14,745 bases of DNA from Deinococcus radiopugnans ATCC 19172 (GCF_006335125.1 NZ_VDMO01000044.1:1-14745), one strand, 5' to 3'. Shown: positions 1 to 8,997, numbered from the stretch's first letter. The notes: generated by a model from the letters alone, not told the origin. Made by a program: numbers and translations.

Positions 1-2
1 AC

Positions 3-125
3 GGCTCGGAAGAACTGCGCCATGTGCTGCGGTGGGTTCCGAAGAGAATCAGCGAGATCCTACACGTCTTGATATGCCCTTTTCCCGCACTGGGACAGCC
101 GGAAACTGAAGTTGTCAGCTACTGA
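3..125 (+). other. possible 3' end of a coding region entering from the left
   Basis: An open frame runs from the window edge to a TGA at 123-125 (about 40 codons, no start visible). The peptide contains the segments EELRHVLRWVPKR and ISEILHVLICPF, which look helical and protein-like, but I cannot assign a family. It would overlap the last bases of the minus-strand MerR gene by about 11 nt, so the two would converge. It could equally be chance. Confidence 0.2.
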
Positions 126-891
126 GGTGCGGATAGACCTCACGCGGGCTGAGGGCACCACACTCGCCGTGCGCCGAGGCATGGGCGCTGGTGGCATCGT
201 AGGCATCCAGAATGCCCGGGAAGGTGAACTGCGCTTTGGTCAGTGTGACGTAGACCTCGGTGTGGGCGGGTTCCTCACGCAGGGTCAGGCCTCCCGTGGG
301 CGTCAGGGGGCCGGTGTAGGGCACGCAGACCTCCACCGGGCCGTCGTTATCGGCGTTGACCTGGCCGTGGTAGACGACAAAGGGGACGCCCGCAATCTGT
401 GCGCCTCCCGCCTGTACGCGCCGGGGCAAGGACTTGAGTTCCGACTCGATAAAACAGGGCAGTTCCTCCACCCGCAGACGGCGGGACACGGTGGCGACCT
501 GCTGGGCGGGAACGAAACGCTGCTGAACATGGAAGTGCTGGGTCATGCCGGGTTCTCCTTTAAGGCTGCGGAGGATGTAGCGGGCCAGTTCACGCCGCTG
601 GATATGCTGGCTTTCGGCTGCCGTCCAGTGCACCCAGATCATGTCGGGCTGACAGGCTGCCGAGGCCTCTAGCACGGCACGGATCTCGTTCAGCGAGAGG
701 CCGAGTTGCCTGAGCAGCCCGATCAGCCGGGCCTGCGGCAACTGCCGGGCCGAGTAGTAGCGGTAACCGCTGTTCTCGTCCACCCGTGCGGGCGGCAGCA
801 GGCCCAGTTCGTCGTATAGCCGCAGGGCTTTGAGGCTCAGGCGGCTGGCCTGGGCAAAGACGCTGATGGTCATCTCTGATGGTGTGGTCAA
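115..891 (-). CDS. MerR-family regulator with GyrI-like effector-binding domain
   Basis: 258-residue protein. Residues about 9-77 form a MerR winged-helix DNA-binding domain (ISVFAQASRLSLKALRLYDELGLL, then a YRYYS wing). From about residue 115 to the end there is a GyrI/BmrR-type effector pocket domain, with the typical segments RFVPAQQVATVSR, GPVEVCVPY and a C-terminal PREVY. This is the architecture of BmrR-like activators, which sense small, often cationic or lipophilic ligands; the ligand here is unknown. The start is taken as TTG at 891 because GGAGG lies 8 nt upstream (spacer CGAGTTCC); the in-frame ATG at 873 has no ribosome-binding site. It is divergent from the ugpQ-like gene, and the 85-nt gap between them holds two dyads that could be its operators. 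Confidence 0.85.
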   Translation of the reverse strand: MTTPSEMTISVFAQASRLSLKALRLYDELGLLPPARVDENSGYRYYSARQLPQARLIGLLRQLGLSLNEIRAVLEASAACQPDMIWVHWTAAESQHIQRRELARYILRSLKGEPGMTQHFHVQQRFVPAQQVATVSRRLRVEELPCFIESELKSLPRRVQAGGAQIAGVPFVVYHGQVNADNDGPVEVCVPYTGPLTPTGGLTLREEPAHTEVYVTLTKAQFTFPGILDAYDATSAHASAHGECGALSPREVYPHLSS

Positions 892-910
892 GGAACTCGC
901 CTCCGAAGGT

Positions 911-939
911 GCCCTCAGCTTGAGGGCTGCCCCAGGGGC
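911..939. promoter_or_regulatory. two adjacent inverted repeats between the MerR gene and ugpQ
   Basis: GCCCTCA-gct-TGAGGGC (911-927) is a perfect 7-bp dyad. One base further is GCCCC-a-GGGGC (929-939), a perfect 5-bp dyad. On the minus strand a TTGACT (947-942) precedes both. MerR proteins usually bind dyads in an over-long -35/-10 spacer, so these are reasonable operators for the divergent MerR regulator. No good -10 was found at the expected distance, so the assignment is tentative. Confidence 0.4.
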
Positions 940-964
940 CGAGTCAACTCCCCGGCCCAGCGGC

Positions 965-970
965 TAGTCT
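965..970 (+). promoter_or_regulatory. -10 box TAGTCT, probable leaderless start of ugpQ
   Basis: TAGTCT ends 6 nt before the ATG at 977 and no Shine-Dalgarno sequence precedes that ATG. This is the TANNNT-plus-short-gap layout known for leaderless Deinococcus messages. No convincing -35 hexamer is visible. Confidence 0.5.
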
Positions 971-976
971 GTCGCC

Positions 977-1657
977 ATGACGCCACTGCTGCTGGGCCAC
1001 CGGGGAACGCCAAAGATGCATCTGGAAAACACCATGCCGGGCTTTCAGGCTGCGCTGGACGCCGGGCTGGACGGCGTGGAACTGGACGTGCGGCGCCTGA
1101 AGGACGGCACGCTGGTTATTCACCACGACGAGCACCTCAAAGACGGGCGTGCCCTGCCGGAAATGAACGCCGCCGAACTCCCCGACTACGTGCCCACGCT
1201 GGACGAGGTGCTGGAGTGGGCGGCGGACACCGGCGCGTACCTGAACGTGGAACTCAAATACGAACGGGCGTGGCCCGATGACCGCGTGGCCCGCACGCTG
1301 AACGCCATCCGGGCGCATGGGCTGGCGGGGCGGGTGATCGTCAGCAGCTTCAATCCCCTGCTGCTGGCCGCCGCCCGCCAGCACGCGCCGGAGATCGAAC
1401 GCGGCTTCCTGTACCACCGTAGCTACCGCCTTGGGCCGTTGGATCTGGTTCCGCTGGTGCTGCGCGGGCTGGGGGCCGCCGCCTCGCACCCGCACCACAC
1501 CCTGATTGACGCCGCCCTGATGGCGGGGGCGCGGGCCGGGGGCTGGCGGGTCAACACCTGGACGGTCAACAACCCCGCCGAGGTCCTCCGGCTGGAGGCG
1601 TTGGGCGTGTCGGCGCTGATCGGTGACCGGCCGGACGTGCTGCTCGTCTCGCGCTGA
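977..1657 (+). CDS. ugpQ: glycerophosphodiester phosphodiesterase (UgpQ type)
   Basis: 226-residue, cytoplasmic-looking protein (no signal peptide) of the GDPD TIM-barrel family. It hydrolyses glycerophosphodiesters to sn-glycerol 3-phosphate and an alcohol. Family residues visible: HRG at 8-10, the ENT triad at 17-19, the E35xD37 metal pair, catalytic HHD at 49-51 and metal ligand E92 in NVELKYE; the C-terminal strand carries WRVNTWTVN. The length matches short bacterial UgpQ enzymes. It lies 72 nt upstream of a UgpB-like binding protein, which supports a role in feeding glycerol 3-phosphate metabolism. The ATG at 977 is preceded by a TAGTCT box, so its message is probably leaderless. GDPD family assignment is firm; the exact substrate is inferred from context. 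Confidence 0.9.
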   Translation: MTPLLLGHRGTPKMHLENTMPGFQAALDAGLDGVELDVRRLKDGTLVIHHDEHLKDGRALPEMNAAELPDYVPTLDEVLEWAADTGAYLNVELKYERAWPDDRVARTLNAIRAHGLAGRVIVSSFNPLLLAAARQHAPEIERGFLYHRSYRLGPLDLVPLVLRGLGAAASHPHHTLIDAALMAGARAGGWRVNTWTVNNPAEVLRLEALGVSALIGDRPDVLLVSR

Positions 1658-1691
1658 GCCGCCGCCCAGGACGGCCCACCGGCCCTCCAAC

Positions 1692-1723
1692 TTGACAAGG
1701 CCATGATGAGAAGGGCCTAATCT
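1692..1723 (+). promoter_or_regulatory. promoter of ugpB (TTGACA / TAATCT)
   Basis: TTGACA (1692-1697) and TAATCT (1718-1723) are 20 nt apart. TAATCT is followed by 6 nt and then the ATG at 1730, consistent with a leaderless message. The block AAGGGCCTAATCTAA (1711-1725) recurs upstream of ugpA at the same offset from a TGACA element, so part of this may be a regulator site rather than plain promoter. Confidence 0.55.
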
Positions 1724-1729
1724 AAGTCC

Positions 1730-3028
<1,299 letters not shown>

Positions 3029-3046
3029 GCCCTCCTGGGCTGCAGG

Positions 3047-3080
3047 CCGCCCTCCCCGCACCGGGGGCTGGGCGGTTTTT
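3047..3080 (+). terminator. intrinsic terminator between ugpB and ugpA
   Basis: Arms CCGCCC (3047-3052) and GGGCGG (3070-3075) flank an inner CCCC/GGGG pairing and are followed by TTTTT (3076-3080). It starts 18 nt after the ugpB stop and fits a factor-independent terminator or partial read-through attenuator inside the transporter cluster. Confidence 0.75.
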
Positions 3081-3110
3081 CGGGATAGGGGGGCGGCGGG
3101 AAACCGGAGG

Positions 3111-3142
3111 CTGACACGGCGCACCTCAAAAGGGACTAAATT
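3111..3142 (+). promoter_or_regulatory. second promoter, ahead of ugpA (CTGACA / TAAATT)
   Basis: CTGACA (3111-3116) and TAAATT (3137-3142) show the same 20-nt spacing as the ugpB promoter, and AAGGGACTAAATTAA (3130-3144) matches the ugpB block at 12 of 15 positions. Transcription from here would give a leader of roughly 50 nt ending at the strong ribosome site of ugpA. Confidence 0.45.
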
Positions 3143-3182
3143 AAACCTTCAATCCCATTGCTGCGCGTCACCGCACGAACCC

Positions 3183-3188
3183 AGGAGG
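3183..3188 (+). promoter_or_regulatory. ribosome-binding site AGGAGG that fixes the ugpA start
   Basis: AGGAGG lies 8 nt upstream of the TTG at 3197. The earlier in-frame TTG at 3158 has no such site, so translation most likely begins at 3197. Confidence 0.7.
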
Positions 3189-3196
3189 TTCCACCC

Positions 3197-4129
3197 TTGC
3201 TCAAACCTGCCCAAACCACCGCCAACACCGAGGCCAATGCGGTCTTCCGGGGCACCGCCATGCCCTGGCTGTTCCTGCTGCCCAGCCTGCTGATCCTGGC
3301 CGTCTTCATCTACCTGCCCGCGTTGCAGACGCTGCGGCTGGCCGCATTCAAGGCCAACCTGATTCTGGGCACCGAGCGTTTTGTCGGCCTGCAGAACGTT
3401 ACCGAGCTGCTGCTCAGTCCGGCCTACCGGCAGGTGGCCCTGCAGACGCTGATCTTCATGGTGCTGACTGTCAGCCTGGGGCTGCTGTTCTCACTGGGGC
3501 TGGCGTGGCTGGCGAGCCGCCCGATTCGCGGTTCCAAGTACTACCGCCTGCTGCTGATCTACCCCTACGCCCTGAGTCCGGCGATTGCCGGAACGCTGTG
3601 GCTGTTCATGTTCAACCCGGAAATCGGGGTGGTGAACCAGCTGCTGGGCAGCCTGTTCAGCATCAAGCCGCGCTGGCTGGACGATCCCATCCTGGCCTTC
3701 GGGCTGGTGGTGGTGGCGGCCATCTGGAAGGGACTGGCGTACAACATCGTCTTTTACCTGGCCTCGATCCAGAACCTGCCCGGCGACGTGATGGAGGCCG
3801 CCGAGATCGACGGCGCGACGCCCGCGCAGGTATTCTGGAGGGTGGCCTTTCCGCTGCTGACGCCGATCACGTTTTTTCTGGTGTTCACCAACATCATCTC
3901 GGCGCTGTTCGATTCCTTCGCGCTGACCGACATCCTGACGCGCGGCGGGCCGTACTTCCACAACGCGGGCATCACGACATTTCTGGTGTATCAGCTGTAT
4001 CAGGACGGCTTCGTGAATTTCAAGAGCGGGGTGGCCGCCGCGCAGGCCGCGCTGATGCTGGTGCTGGTGGCGTTTATCACCTTCATGCAGTTCAAGGTGG
4101 GGGAAAAGCGGGTGCACTATGGCGGTTAA
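3197..4129 (+). CDS. ugpA: glycerol-3-phosphate ABC transporter permease (UgpA-like)
   Basis: 310-residue inner-membrane permease (MalF/UgpA branch of the binding-protein-dependent transport family) with about six hydrophobic segments, the first near residues 22-42. The ATPase-contacting EAA loop is EAAEIDGATPAQ...RVAFPLLTP at about 200-223. Segments YPYALSPAIAGTLWLFMFNP and SGVAAAQAALM follow E. coli UgpA closely. TTG at 3197 is chosen as the start for its AGGAGG; the upstream TTG at 3158 would add 13 residues that look unlike the family. The 3' end overlaps ugpE by 11 nt, so the two permeases are co-translated. Together they form the membrane channel for the substrate delivered by UgpB. Confidence 0.88.
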   Translation: MLKPAQTTANTEANAVFRGTAMPWLFLLPSLLILAVFIYLPALQTLRLAAFKANLILGTERFVGLQNVTELLLSPAYRQVALQTLIFMVLTVSLGLLFSLGLAWLASRPIRGSKYYRLLLIYPYALSPAIAGTLWLFMFNPEIGVVNQLLGSLFSIKPRWLDDPILAFGLVVVAAIWKGLAYNIVFYLASIQNLPGDVMEAAEIDGATPAQVFWRVAFPLLTPITFFLVFTNIISALFDSFALTDILTRGGPYFHNAGITTFLVYQLYQDGFVNFKSGVAAAQAALMLVLVAFITFMQFKVGEKRVHYGG

Positions 4130-4994
4130 AACCGATACTTTTACGCCGCCCACGGGCAAAACGGGTGGACGCGGGCCGGGCCGCCGGGGGGCGGTGTGGC
4201 CCACCCACGTCGCCCTGATTCTGGCGGTGATCATCATCAGCACGCCGCTGATCTTCGCGCTGATCAAGGCCACGCAGGCGTCCAGTCAGGTGATCAGCCC
4301 CAACATGCTGCCCGGCACGTCGTTCATAGACAACCTGAGCAGCATCTGGGTGGACGCCAAGCTGGGGCGCTACATGCTCAACAGCACCATCGTGGCGATC
4401 TGCGTGACCACCGGCAAGACCATTCTGGCCCTGATGGCCGCGCTGGCCTTCGTGTACTTCCGCTTTCCCCTGAAGGGCGCGGCCTTCACGCTGGTGCTGC
4501 TCTCCCTGATGCTGCCCACCGAGGTGCTGATCATCGCGCTGTTCGATCTGGTCAGCCGCGATCTGAAGTGGGCCAACACCTTCGCGGCCATCATCGTGCC
4601 GTTCCTGGCGAGTGCCACCGGGACTTTTTTGTTCCGGCAGCACTTCCTGAACATCCCCACCAGTCTGGCCGACGCCGCGCGCATCGACGGCTGCGGGCCG
4701 CTGCGCTACCTGACGCGCATCCTGATTCCGATGAGCTGGAACACGATTGGGGCGCTGGCCGTGATTCAGTTCGTGTACGCCTGGGATCAGTACATCTGGC
4801 CGCTGGTGATCGTGCAGCAGGACGAAAAACAGGTGGTGCAGGTGGGCCTGCGCAAGCTGATCGAGGTGGGCGGGCAGACCGACTGGGGCGCGGTGATGGC
4901 GGGCGCGATCATCACCATGCTGCCGCCGCTGATCGTGTTCACGCTGTTGCAGGAGCAGTTCAGCCGGGGCTTTGCCCTGAGCGAGGACAAATAG
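4119..4994 (+). CDS. ugpE: glycerol-3-phosphate ABC transporter permease (UgpE-like)
   Basis: 291-residue inner-membrane permease of the MalG/UgpE branch. An N-terminal basic, Gly-rich cytoplasmic stretch (about 1-28) precedes the first membrane helix (about 29-48), and further hydrophobic helices follow. The EAA loop is DAARIDGCGPLRYLTRILIP at about 185-204, and AWDQYIWPLVI near 221-231 is typical of this branch. The ATG at 4119 overlaps the ugpA end by 11 nt (a +1 shift), indicating translational coupling. It is the last gene of the transporter unit: a terminator follows 24 nt after the stop, and no ATP-binding subunit is encoded downstream. The ATPase (UgpC/MsmK type) must come from another locus. 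Confidence 0.88.
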   Translation: MAVKTDTFTPPTGKTGGRGPGRRGAVWPTHVALILAVIIISTPLIFALIKATQASSQVISPNMLPGTSFIDNLSSIWVDAKLGRYMLNSTIVAICVTTGKTILALMAALAFVYFRFPLKGAAFTLVLLSLMLPTEVLIIALFDLVSRDLKWANTFAAIIVPFLASATGTFLFRQHFLNIPTSLADAARIDGCGPLRYLTRILIPMSWNTIGALAVIQFVYAWDQYIWPLVIVQQDEKQVVQVGLRKLIEVGGQTDWGAVMAGAIITMLPPLIVFTLLQEQFSRGFALSEDK

Positions 4995-5018
4995 GCGCAC
5001 GCCCGGGACGCCTCGCCC

Positions 5019-5048
5019 AGCCCTCTCCAGTCGTGGGGAGGGCTTTTT
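5019..5048 (+). terminator. intrinsic terminator after ugpE
   Basis: AGCCCTCTCC (5019-5028) pairs with GGGGAGGGCT (5035-5044), with one G-T wobble and a 6-nt loop, followed by a T-run to 5048. It ends the ugp unit and isolates it from kptA. Confidence 0.85.
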
Positions 5049-5139
5049 CTGTGAAGTGGAGAGGAACGGGGCCAACTGGCCTATCCCCACTGTTCATCGG
5101 GCCGATGCGCCCGCCCGCCGCGCCGCCGACAATGCCCGT

Positions 5140-5652
5140 ATGACCGAGAAACAACTTTCGCACCGCCTGTCCTACCTGCTGAGGCACGCGCCGCACGAGG
5201 CGGGGCTGACCCTGCAACCCGGTGGGTGGGTGCCGCTGGTGCCTTTGCTGGCGCACCTGAACGTGACGCGCGAACAGGTGGAACGGGTGGTGGCCGTTTG
5301 TGACAAGCAGAGATTCGCGCTGGACGGGGAGCGCATCCGGGCCAACCAGGGCCACAGCGTTCCGGTGGATCTGGAACTGACGCCCCAGACGCCGCCCGCC
5401 GTGCTGTACCACGGCACGTTTCCCGGCGCGTTGCTCGCCATTCGCCGCGAGGGCTTGCGGCCCATGAACCGGCATCACGTTCACCTCTCGCCGGACGTGG
5501 AGACGGCCCGCAGGGTGGGGGCGCGGCGGGGGCCAGCCGTGGTGCTGACCGTTCGCGCTGAGCGGATGCACTCGGCGGGGTGGCTGTTTTACCGGTCAGA
5601 GAACGGGGTGTGGCTGGTGGACGGGGTGCCTGCGGAGTTTCTCACTGAGTGA
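5140..5652 (+). CDS. kptA: RNA 2'-phosphotransferase (KptA/Tpt1 family)
   Basis: 170-residue protein. The family removes a 2'-phosphate from RNA by transferring it to NAD+, giving nicotinamide and ADP-ribose 1'',2''-cyclic phosphate. Visible signatures: SYLLRHAP with R15-H16, RANQGHS with R67, YHGT at 90-93, a LRPMNRHHVHLS segment at 107-117, an Arg pair in VGARRG (129-130) and FYRSENGVWLVDGVP near the end. These cover the family Arg-His-Arg-Arg active-site set, although the last Arg is assigned only approximately. The full-length N-terminal helical and C-terminal ADP-ribosyltransferase-like lobes are both present. ATG at 5140 is preferred because upstream in-frame codons are not family-like; GACAAT lies 6 nt upstream, a possible leaderless start. 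The physiological substrate in bacteria is unknown. Confidence 0.9.
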   Translation: MTEKQLSHRLSYLLRHAPHEAGLTLQPGGWVPLVPLLAHLNVTREQVERVVAVCDKQRFALDGERIRANQGHSVPVDLELTPQTPPAVLYHGTFPGALLAIRREGLRPMNRHHVHLSPDVETARRVGARRGPAVVLTVRAERMHSAGWLFYRSENGVWLVDGVPAEFLTE

Positions 5653-5913
5653 TGGCGGAGGGATTTGGGATTGCGGTGTCATTCGGGCGGCCCCACCCCC
5701 CAGCCCCCATCCCCAGGGGGGACGGGGGAGCGGCGCTGCACTGGGCAGGAGGAGTGGGCATCCTGGGCGGGAGTGGGCGGCGGCCTCCGGGTCTGATGCC
5801 CTGCTCCGTGACGCCCAATGCGGCCCGTGCGCTGCGCGCCCGACGGCCTTCGGCTGCTGTTTCGTTGGAGTTTTTGAGTGGCGGATGCTCTGCTCAGGTG
5901 GAGTCGATTGGCT
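5653..5913. other. gene-free spacer with C/G-tract hairpin and G-quadruplex motif
   Basis: The 261 bp between the convergent kptA and purN contain no credible gene. A C-rich then G-rich tract (about 5690-5730, CCCCCATCCCC followed by GGGGGGACGGGGG) can fold back on itself. A canonical G-quadruplex pattern follows at 5756-5777 (four GGG runs with loops of 6, 1 and 3). CGGCC-ttc-GGCTG near 5850 is a small hairpin. No classical U-tailed terminator is evident for either gene. Confidence 0.45.
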
Positions 5914-6522
5914 CTACGTTCTCGCCTCTGTCGTCTTCAGCTCCTCTATCAATTCCCGCACTGCCCGCAGCATCAGTCCGCCTTCAATGGCCTGCACGCG
6001 GGCTTTCAGGGTCTCCAGGGTGTCGCCGGGGCGCACGGGCACCTGCTGCTGGGCCAGGCGCGGCCCCTCGTCGATGCCCGCCGTGACCAGATGCACCGTC
6101 GCGCCGGACTCGCTGTCGCCCGCCTCCAGCACCGCCCTGTGAACGCGGTCCCCGTACATGCCGCGCCCGCCGTGCCGGGGCAGCAGGCTGGGGTGAATGT
6201 TCAGCACCCGCCCCGCGAAGGCGTCCAGCACACGCCGCCCCAGCTCTCGCATGTAGCCGCTGAGAATCAGCACGTCGGCGTCGGCCTCCCGCAGAACGTC
6301 AAGGATGGCGGCGTCCAGCTCGGCAGGTTCTGGGTATCCCGCGCTGCTCAGGTGCGCCGTTTGCAGGCCCTCGGCCCGCGCCCAGTCCAGCGCAGGCGAG
6401 CGGCTGTTGTTGCTGATCAAGGCGACGGGGACGGCGTCCAGCTCTCCGGCACGGCAGGCGGCGGTCAGGTGCCGCGCCGCGCTGCCGCCGTGGGAAGCGA
6501 GAAAGGCGAGATTTACGGGCAT
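5914..6522 (-). CDS. purN: phosphoribosylglycinamide formyltransferase
   Basis: 202-residue cytosolic enzyme that transfers a formyl group from 10-formyl-tetrahydrofolate to GAR in purine synthesis. Hallmarks: [13 protein letters not shown] with catalytic N108 and H110, [15 protein letters not shown] with D151 as the third catalytic residue, and [10 protein letters not shown] in the folate region. The N-terminal phosphate loop reads [11 protein letters not shown] instead of the commoner GSGxxSNLQA form but sits in the right place. The length is normal. It begins 19 nt after the stop of the M20 peptidase gene on the same strand, with no promoter-like sequence in the gap, so the pair is probably one transcript. 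No other purine genes are in the window. Confidence 0.9.
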   Translation of the reverse strand: MPVNLAFLASHGGSAARHLTAACRAGELDAVPVALISNNSRSPALDWARAEGLQTAHLSSAGYPEPAELDAAILDVLREADADVLILSGYMRELGRRVLDAFAGRVLNIHPSLLPRHGGRGMYGDRVHRAVLEAGDSESGATVHLVTAGIDEGPRLAQQQVPVRPGDTLETLKARVQAIEGGLMLRAVRELIEELKTTEART

Positions 6523-6541
6523 GCTGCGTCCCGCCCCTGTC

Positions 6542-7900
6542 TCACTGCCCCAGTTCCTGAATCAGGTAGGCGCTGGTCAGAATCCCGTTGTGGTAGTCCC
6601 GCACGGCAAAGCTCTCGTTGGGGCTGTGGGGGGCGTCCTCGTTCAGGCCCATGTCCACGAACAGCACCGGGCTTTTCAGAATCTCGGCGAAGTACGCCAC
6701 GATGGGAATGCTGCCCCCGGTGCGGGCAAAGACGGCGGGCTTGCCGTACACGCGCTGCAGGGCGCGGTCGGCCGCCTGCACGTACTCGCTGGAGGTGTCG
6801 AACTTGATGGGCTGGCCGCCGTGCAGCGCCTTGACTTCCACCTTAACCCCCTCAGGGGCGAGTTGCGGCACGTAGTCCTGGATCAGTCGGGTGATATTTT
6901 CCGGCTCCTGCCCAGGCACCAGCCGCATGGAGACCTTCGCGCCGGCCTTGGCGGCAATGACAGTCTTGCTGCCCTCGCCCTGGTAGCCGCCCCAGATGCC
7001 GTTCACGTCCAGCGTCGGGCGGCCCCACAGCCGTTCCAGCACGCTGTAGCCGGCCTCACCGGGCAGCGCGGACACGCCAATGCTCGCCGCAAATTCGCCG
7101 TCGTCCTGCGGCAGGCTGGCCCACATTTCCCGTTCCTCGCCCGTGAGCGGCTCGATGCCGTCGTAGAAGCCGGGAATGGTGATGCGTCCCTGCTCGTCTT
7201 TCAACCCCGCGATGATCTCGCACAGGGCGTTGATCGGGTTGGGGGCGGCCCCGCCGTAGCTGCCGCTGTGCAGGTCACGGTTGGCCCCCTGAACGTGGAT
7301 TTCCACGTAGCTCAGGCCGCGCACGCCGTAGGTGATGGTGGGCACGTCGGCGGCGAAGCGGCTGCCGTCGCTGATCACGATCACGTCGCTCTTCAGCTCG
7401 TCGGCGTGGGCTTTCAGGTACGGCACGATGCTGGGGCTGCCGATCTCCTCCTCACCCTCGATGAAGAATTTGACGTTGATGGGCAGTTCGCCCTGCGACA
7501 GCAGCAGCTCCACGCCGCGAATGTGGGCGTAGGCCTGCCCCTTGTCGTCGGTGCTGCCGCGCGCGTAGATGCGCCCGTCGCGCACGGTGGGTTCGAAGGG
7601 CGGCGTGAGCCACTCCTCCAGCGGGGCCTCGGGCTGCACGTCGTAGTGACCGTACAGCAGCACGGTGGGCTTGCCGGGGGCTTTCAGGTGTTCGGCGTAC
7701 ACCGCCGGGTGACCCCCCGTCTCGTCCACCCGCGCCGTGAAGCCCAGCGATTCCAGCTTGCGGCGCAGGAATTCGGCGGCCCGGGTCATGTCGGCCCCGC
7801 GTGTGGGATCGGCACTGACGCTGGGAATCCGCAGCAGTTCGAACAGTTCGGCGTTGGCGTCGTCGCGGTTCAGGGCGCTCGAAAGGTCAGATTGGGTCAT
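6542..7900 (-). CDS. M20-family metallopeptidase (dipeptidase)
   Basis: 452 residues from the ATG at 7900. Di-zinc M20 dipeptidase, cleaving dipeptides or related amides in the cytoplasm. Metal and catalytic residues visible by family pattern: H85 and D87 in YGHYDVQP, D118 in GSTDDKG, the Glu pair 151-152 in EGEEEIGS, D178 in ISDGS, and the final His in EDAPHSPNE near the C-terminus. All are present, so the enzyme should be active. The start at 7900 is supported by TATCAT 7 nt upstream (leaderless pattern); a longer reading to 7990 adds an Arg-rich tail without family resemblance. It is the first gene of a pair with purN and divergent from the HspR-like gene. The true substrate (carnosine-like, ordinary dipeptide or acyl-amino acid) cannot be told. 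Confidence 0.87.
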   Translation of the reverse strand: MTQSDLSSALNRDDANAELFELLRIPSVSADPTRGADMTRAAEFLRRKLESLGFTARVDETGGHPAVYAEHLKAPGKPTVLLYGHYDVQPEAPLEEWLTPPFEPTVRDGRIYARGSTDDKGQAYAHIRGVELLLSQGELPINVKFFIEGEEEIGSPSIVPYLKAHADELKSDVIVISDGSRFAADVPTITYGVRGLSYVEIHVQGANRDLHSGSYGGAAPNPINALCEIIAGLKDEQGRITIPGFYDGIEPLTGEEREMWASLPQDDGEFAASIGVSALPGEAGYSVLERLWGRPTLDVNGIWGGYQGEGSKTVIAAKAGAKVSMRLVPGQEPENITRLIQDYVPQLAPEGVKVEVKALHGGQPIKFDTSSEYVQAADRALQRVYGKPAVFARTGGSIPIVAYFAEILKSPVLFVDMGLNEDAPHSPNESFAVRDYHNGILTSAYLIQELGQ

Positions 7901-7907
7901 GGGGCCG

Positions 7908-7913
7908 ATGATA
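7908..7913 (-). promoter_or_regulatory. -10 box TATCAT of the peptidase gene
   Basis: Reading the minus strand, TATCAT is followed by 7 nt (CGGCCCC) and then the ATG at 7900, with no ribosome-binding site. This fits a leaderless transcript and decides the start codon. Confidence 0.5.
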
Positions 7914-8002
7914 GAGGCTGACGGCTGGGCGGGGCCAACGTGGGAACGGTTGCGCCGTGCAGACCCCGCACCGCGCCCCATTCTCATCAAGGTTGCTTCA
8001 GG

Positions 8003-8018
8003 TATACTCAGCCTAAGT
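8003..8018 (+). promoter_or_regulatory. -10 box TATACT with overlapping imperfect dyad
   Basis: TATACT (8003-8008) lies 11 nt before the ATG at 8020. The dyad ACTcAG-c-CTaAGT (8006-8018) has five of six arm pairs matching and overlaps the -10 and likely start site, a position suited to autorepression by the downstream MerR-type protein. It is not the classical HspR operator (CTTGAGT-N7-ACTCAAG). Confidence 0.4.
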
Positions 8019-8019
8019 T

Positions 8020-8766
<747 letters not shown>

Positions 8767-8830
8767 GCAGAGGTCCAGGCCGACGCCGGCATAATCGGAC
8801 GCCGGACGCGGCGGAACAGACGAAGGGCAA

Positions 8831-8858
8831 TAGACGGACGCCTTGCAAACGGTACAAT
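8831..8858 (+). promoter_or_regulatory. candidate promoter TAGACG / TACAAT
   Basis: TACAAT (8853-8858) is a good -10; TAGACG (8831-8836) 16 nt upstream is a weak -35. A GTG at 8866 begins 7 nt after the -10. It would drive the phosphoesterase gene and the small ORF ahead of it. Confidence 0.4.
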
Positions 8859-8865
8859 TCTGGGT

Positions 8866-8997
8866 GTGTTCAGCGGCCCCACTTTCCGGCACCCCCCCTT
8901 CGCCGCCCAGCGACAGCACGGGAGAGTGGCGTTGGGGGCGGCACGGGGCTGTCCGGGGATGTCCGCCTCCTGCCCCGCCGCCGGGGTCACGCCTTGA
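8866..8997 (+). CDS. possible 43-codon leader ORF coupled to the phosphoesterase gene
   Basis: GTG at 8866 starts 7 nt after TACAAT, the leaderless layout. The frame stays open to TGA at 8995-8997, which overlaps the TTG start of the next gene as TTGA. The peptide (VFSGPTFRHPPFAAQR..., Arg/Pro/Ala/Gly-rich) has no recognisable domain. About 37 of 43 codons end in G or C, but the whole region is GC-rich, so this is weak support. If translated, it could deliver ribosomes to a start codon that has no good binding site of its own. It may also be chance. Confidence 0.25.
   Translation: MFSGPTFRHPPFAAQRQHGRVALGAARGCPGMSASCPAAGVTP

Noticed and set aside
919..925. CTTGAGG half-sites as HspR operators (also near 8993)
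   Set aside because: The known HspR element needs CTTGAGT-N7-ACTCAAG. No matching second half lies at the right distance in either place.
3158..3196. Upstream TTG start for the ugpA permease
   Set aside because: It has no ribosome-binding site, whereas TTG 3197 has AGGAGG 8 nt before it. The added 13 residues do not resemble permease N-termini.
5056..5139. 28-residue extension of KptA
   Set aside because: The family starts with a short segment before the SYLLRH motif, as from ATG 5140. The extension lies right behind the ugp terminator and looks non-coding.
7901..7990. 30-residue N-terminal extension of the M20 peptidase
   Set aside because: It is Arg-rich with no family counterpart, and the TATCAT box ending 7 nt before ATG 7900 lies inside it.
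8776..8812. Repeated GACGCCGG units after the tandem regulator as a terminator or repeat array
   Set aside because: They are direct repeats in GC-rich sequence with no pairing arms and no T-run; two or three copies of an 8-mer are not informative here.
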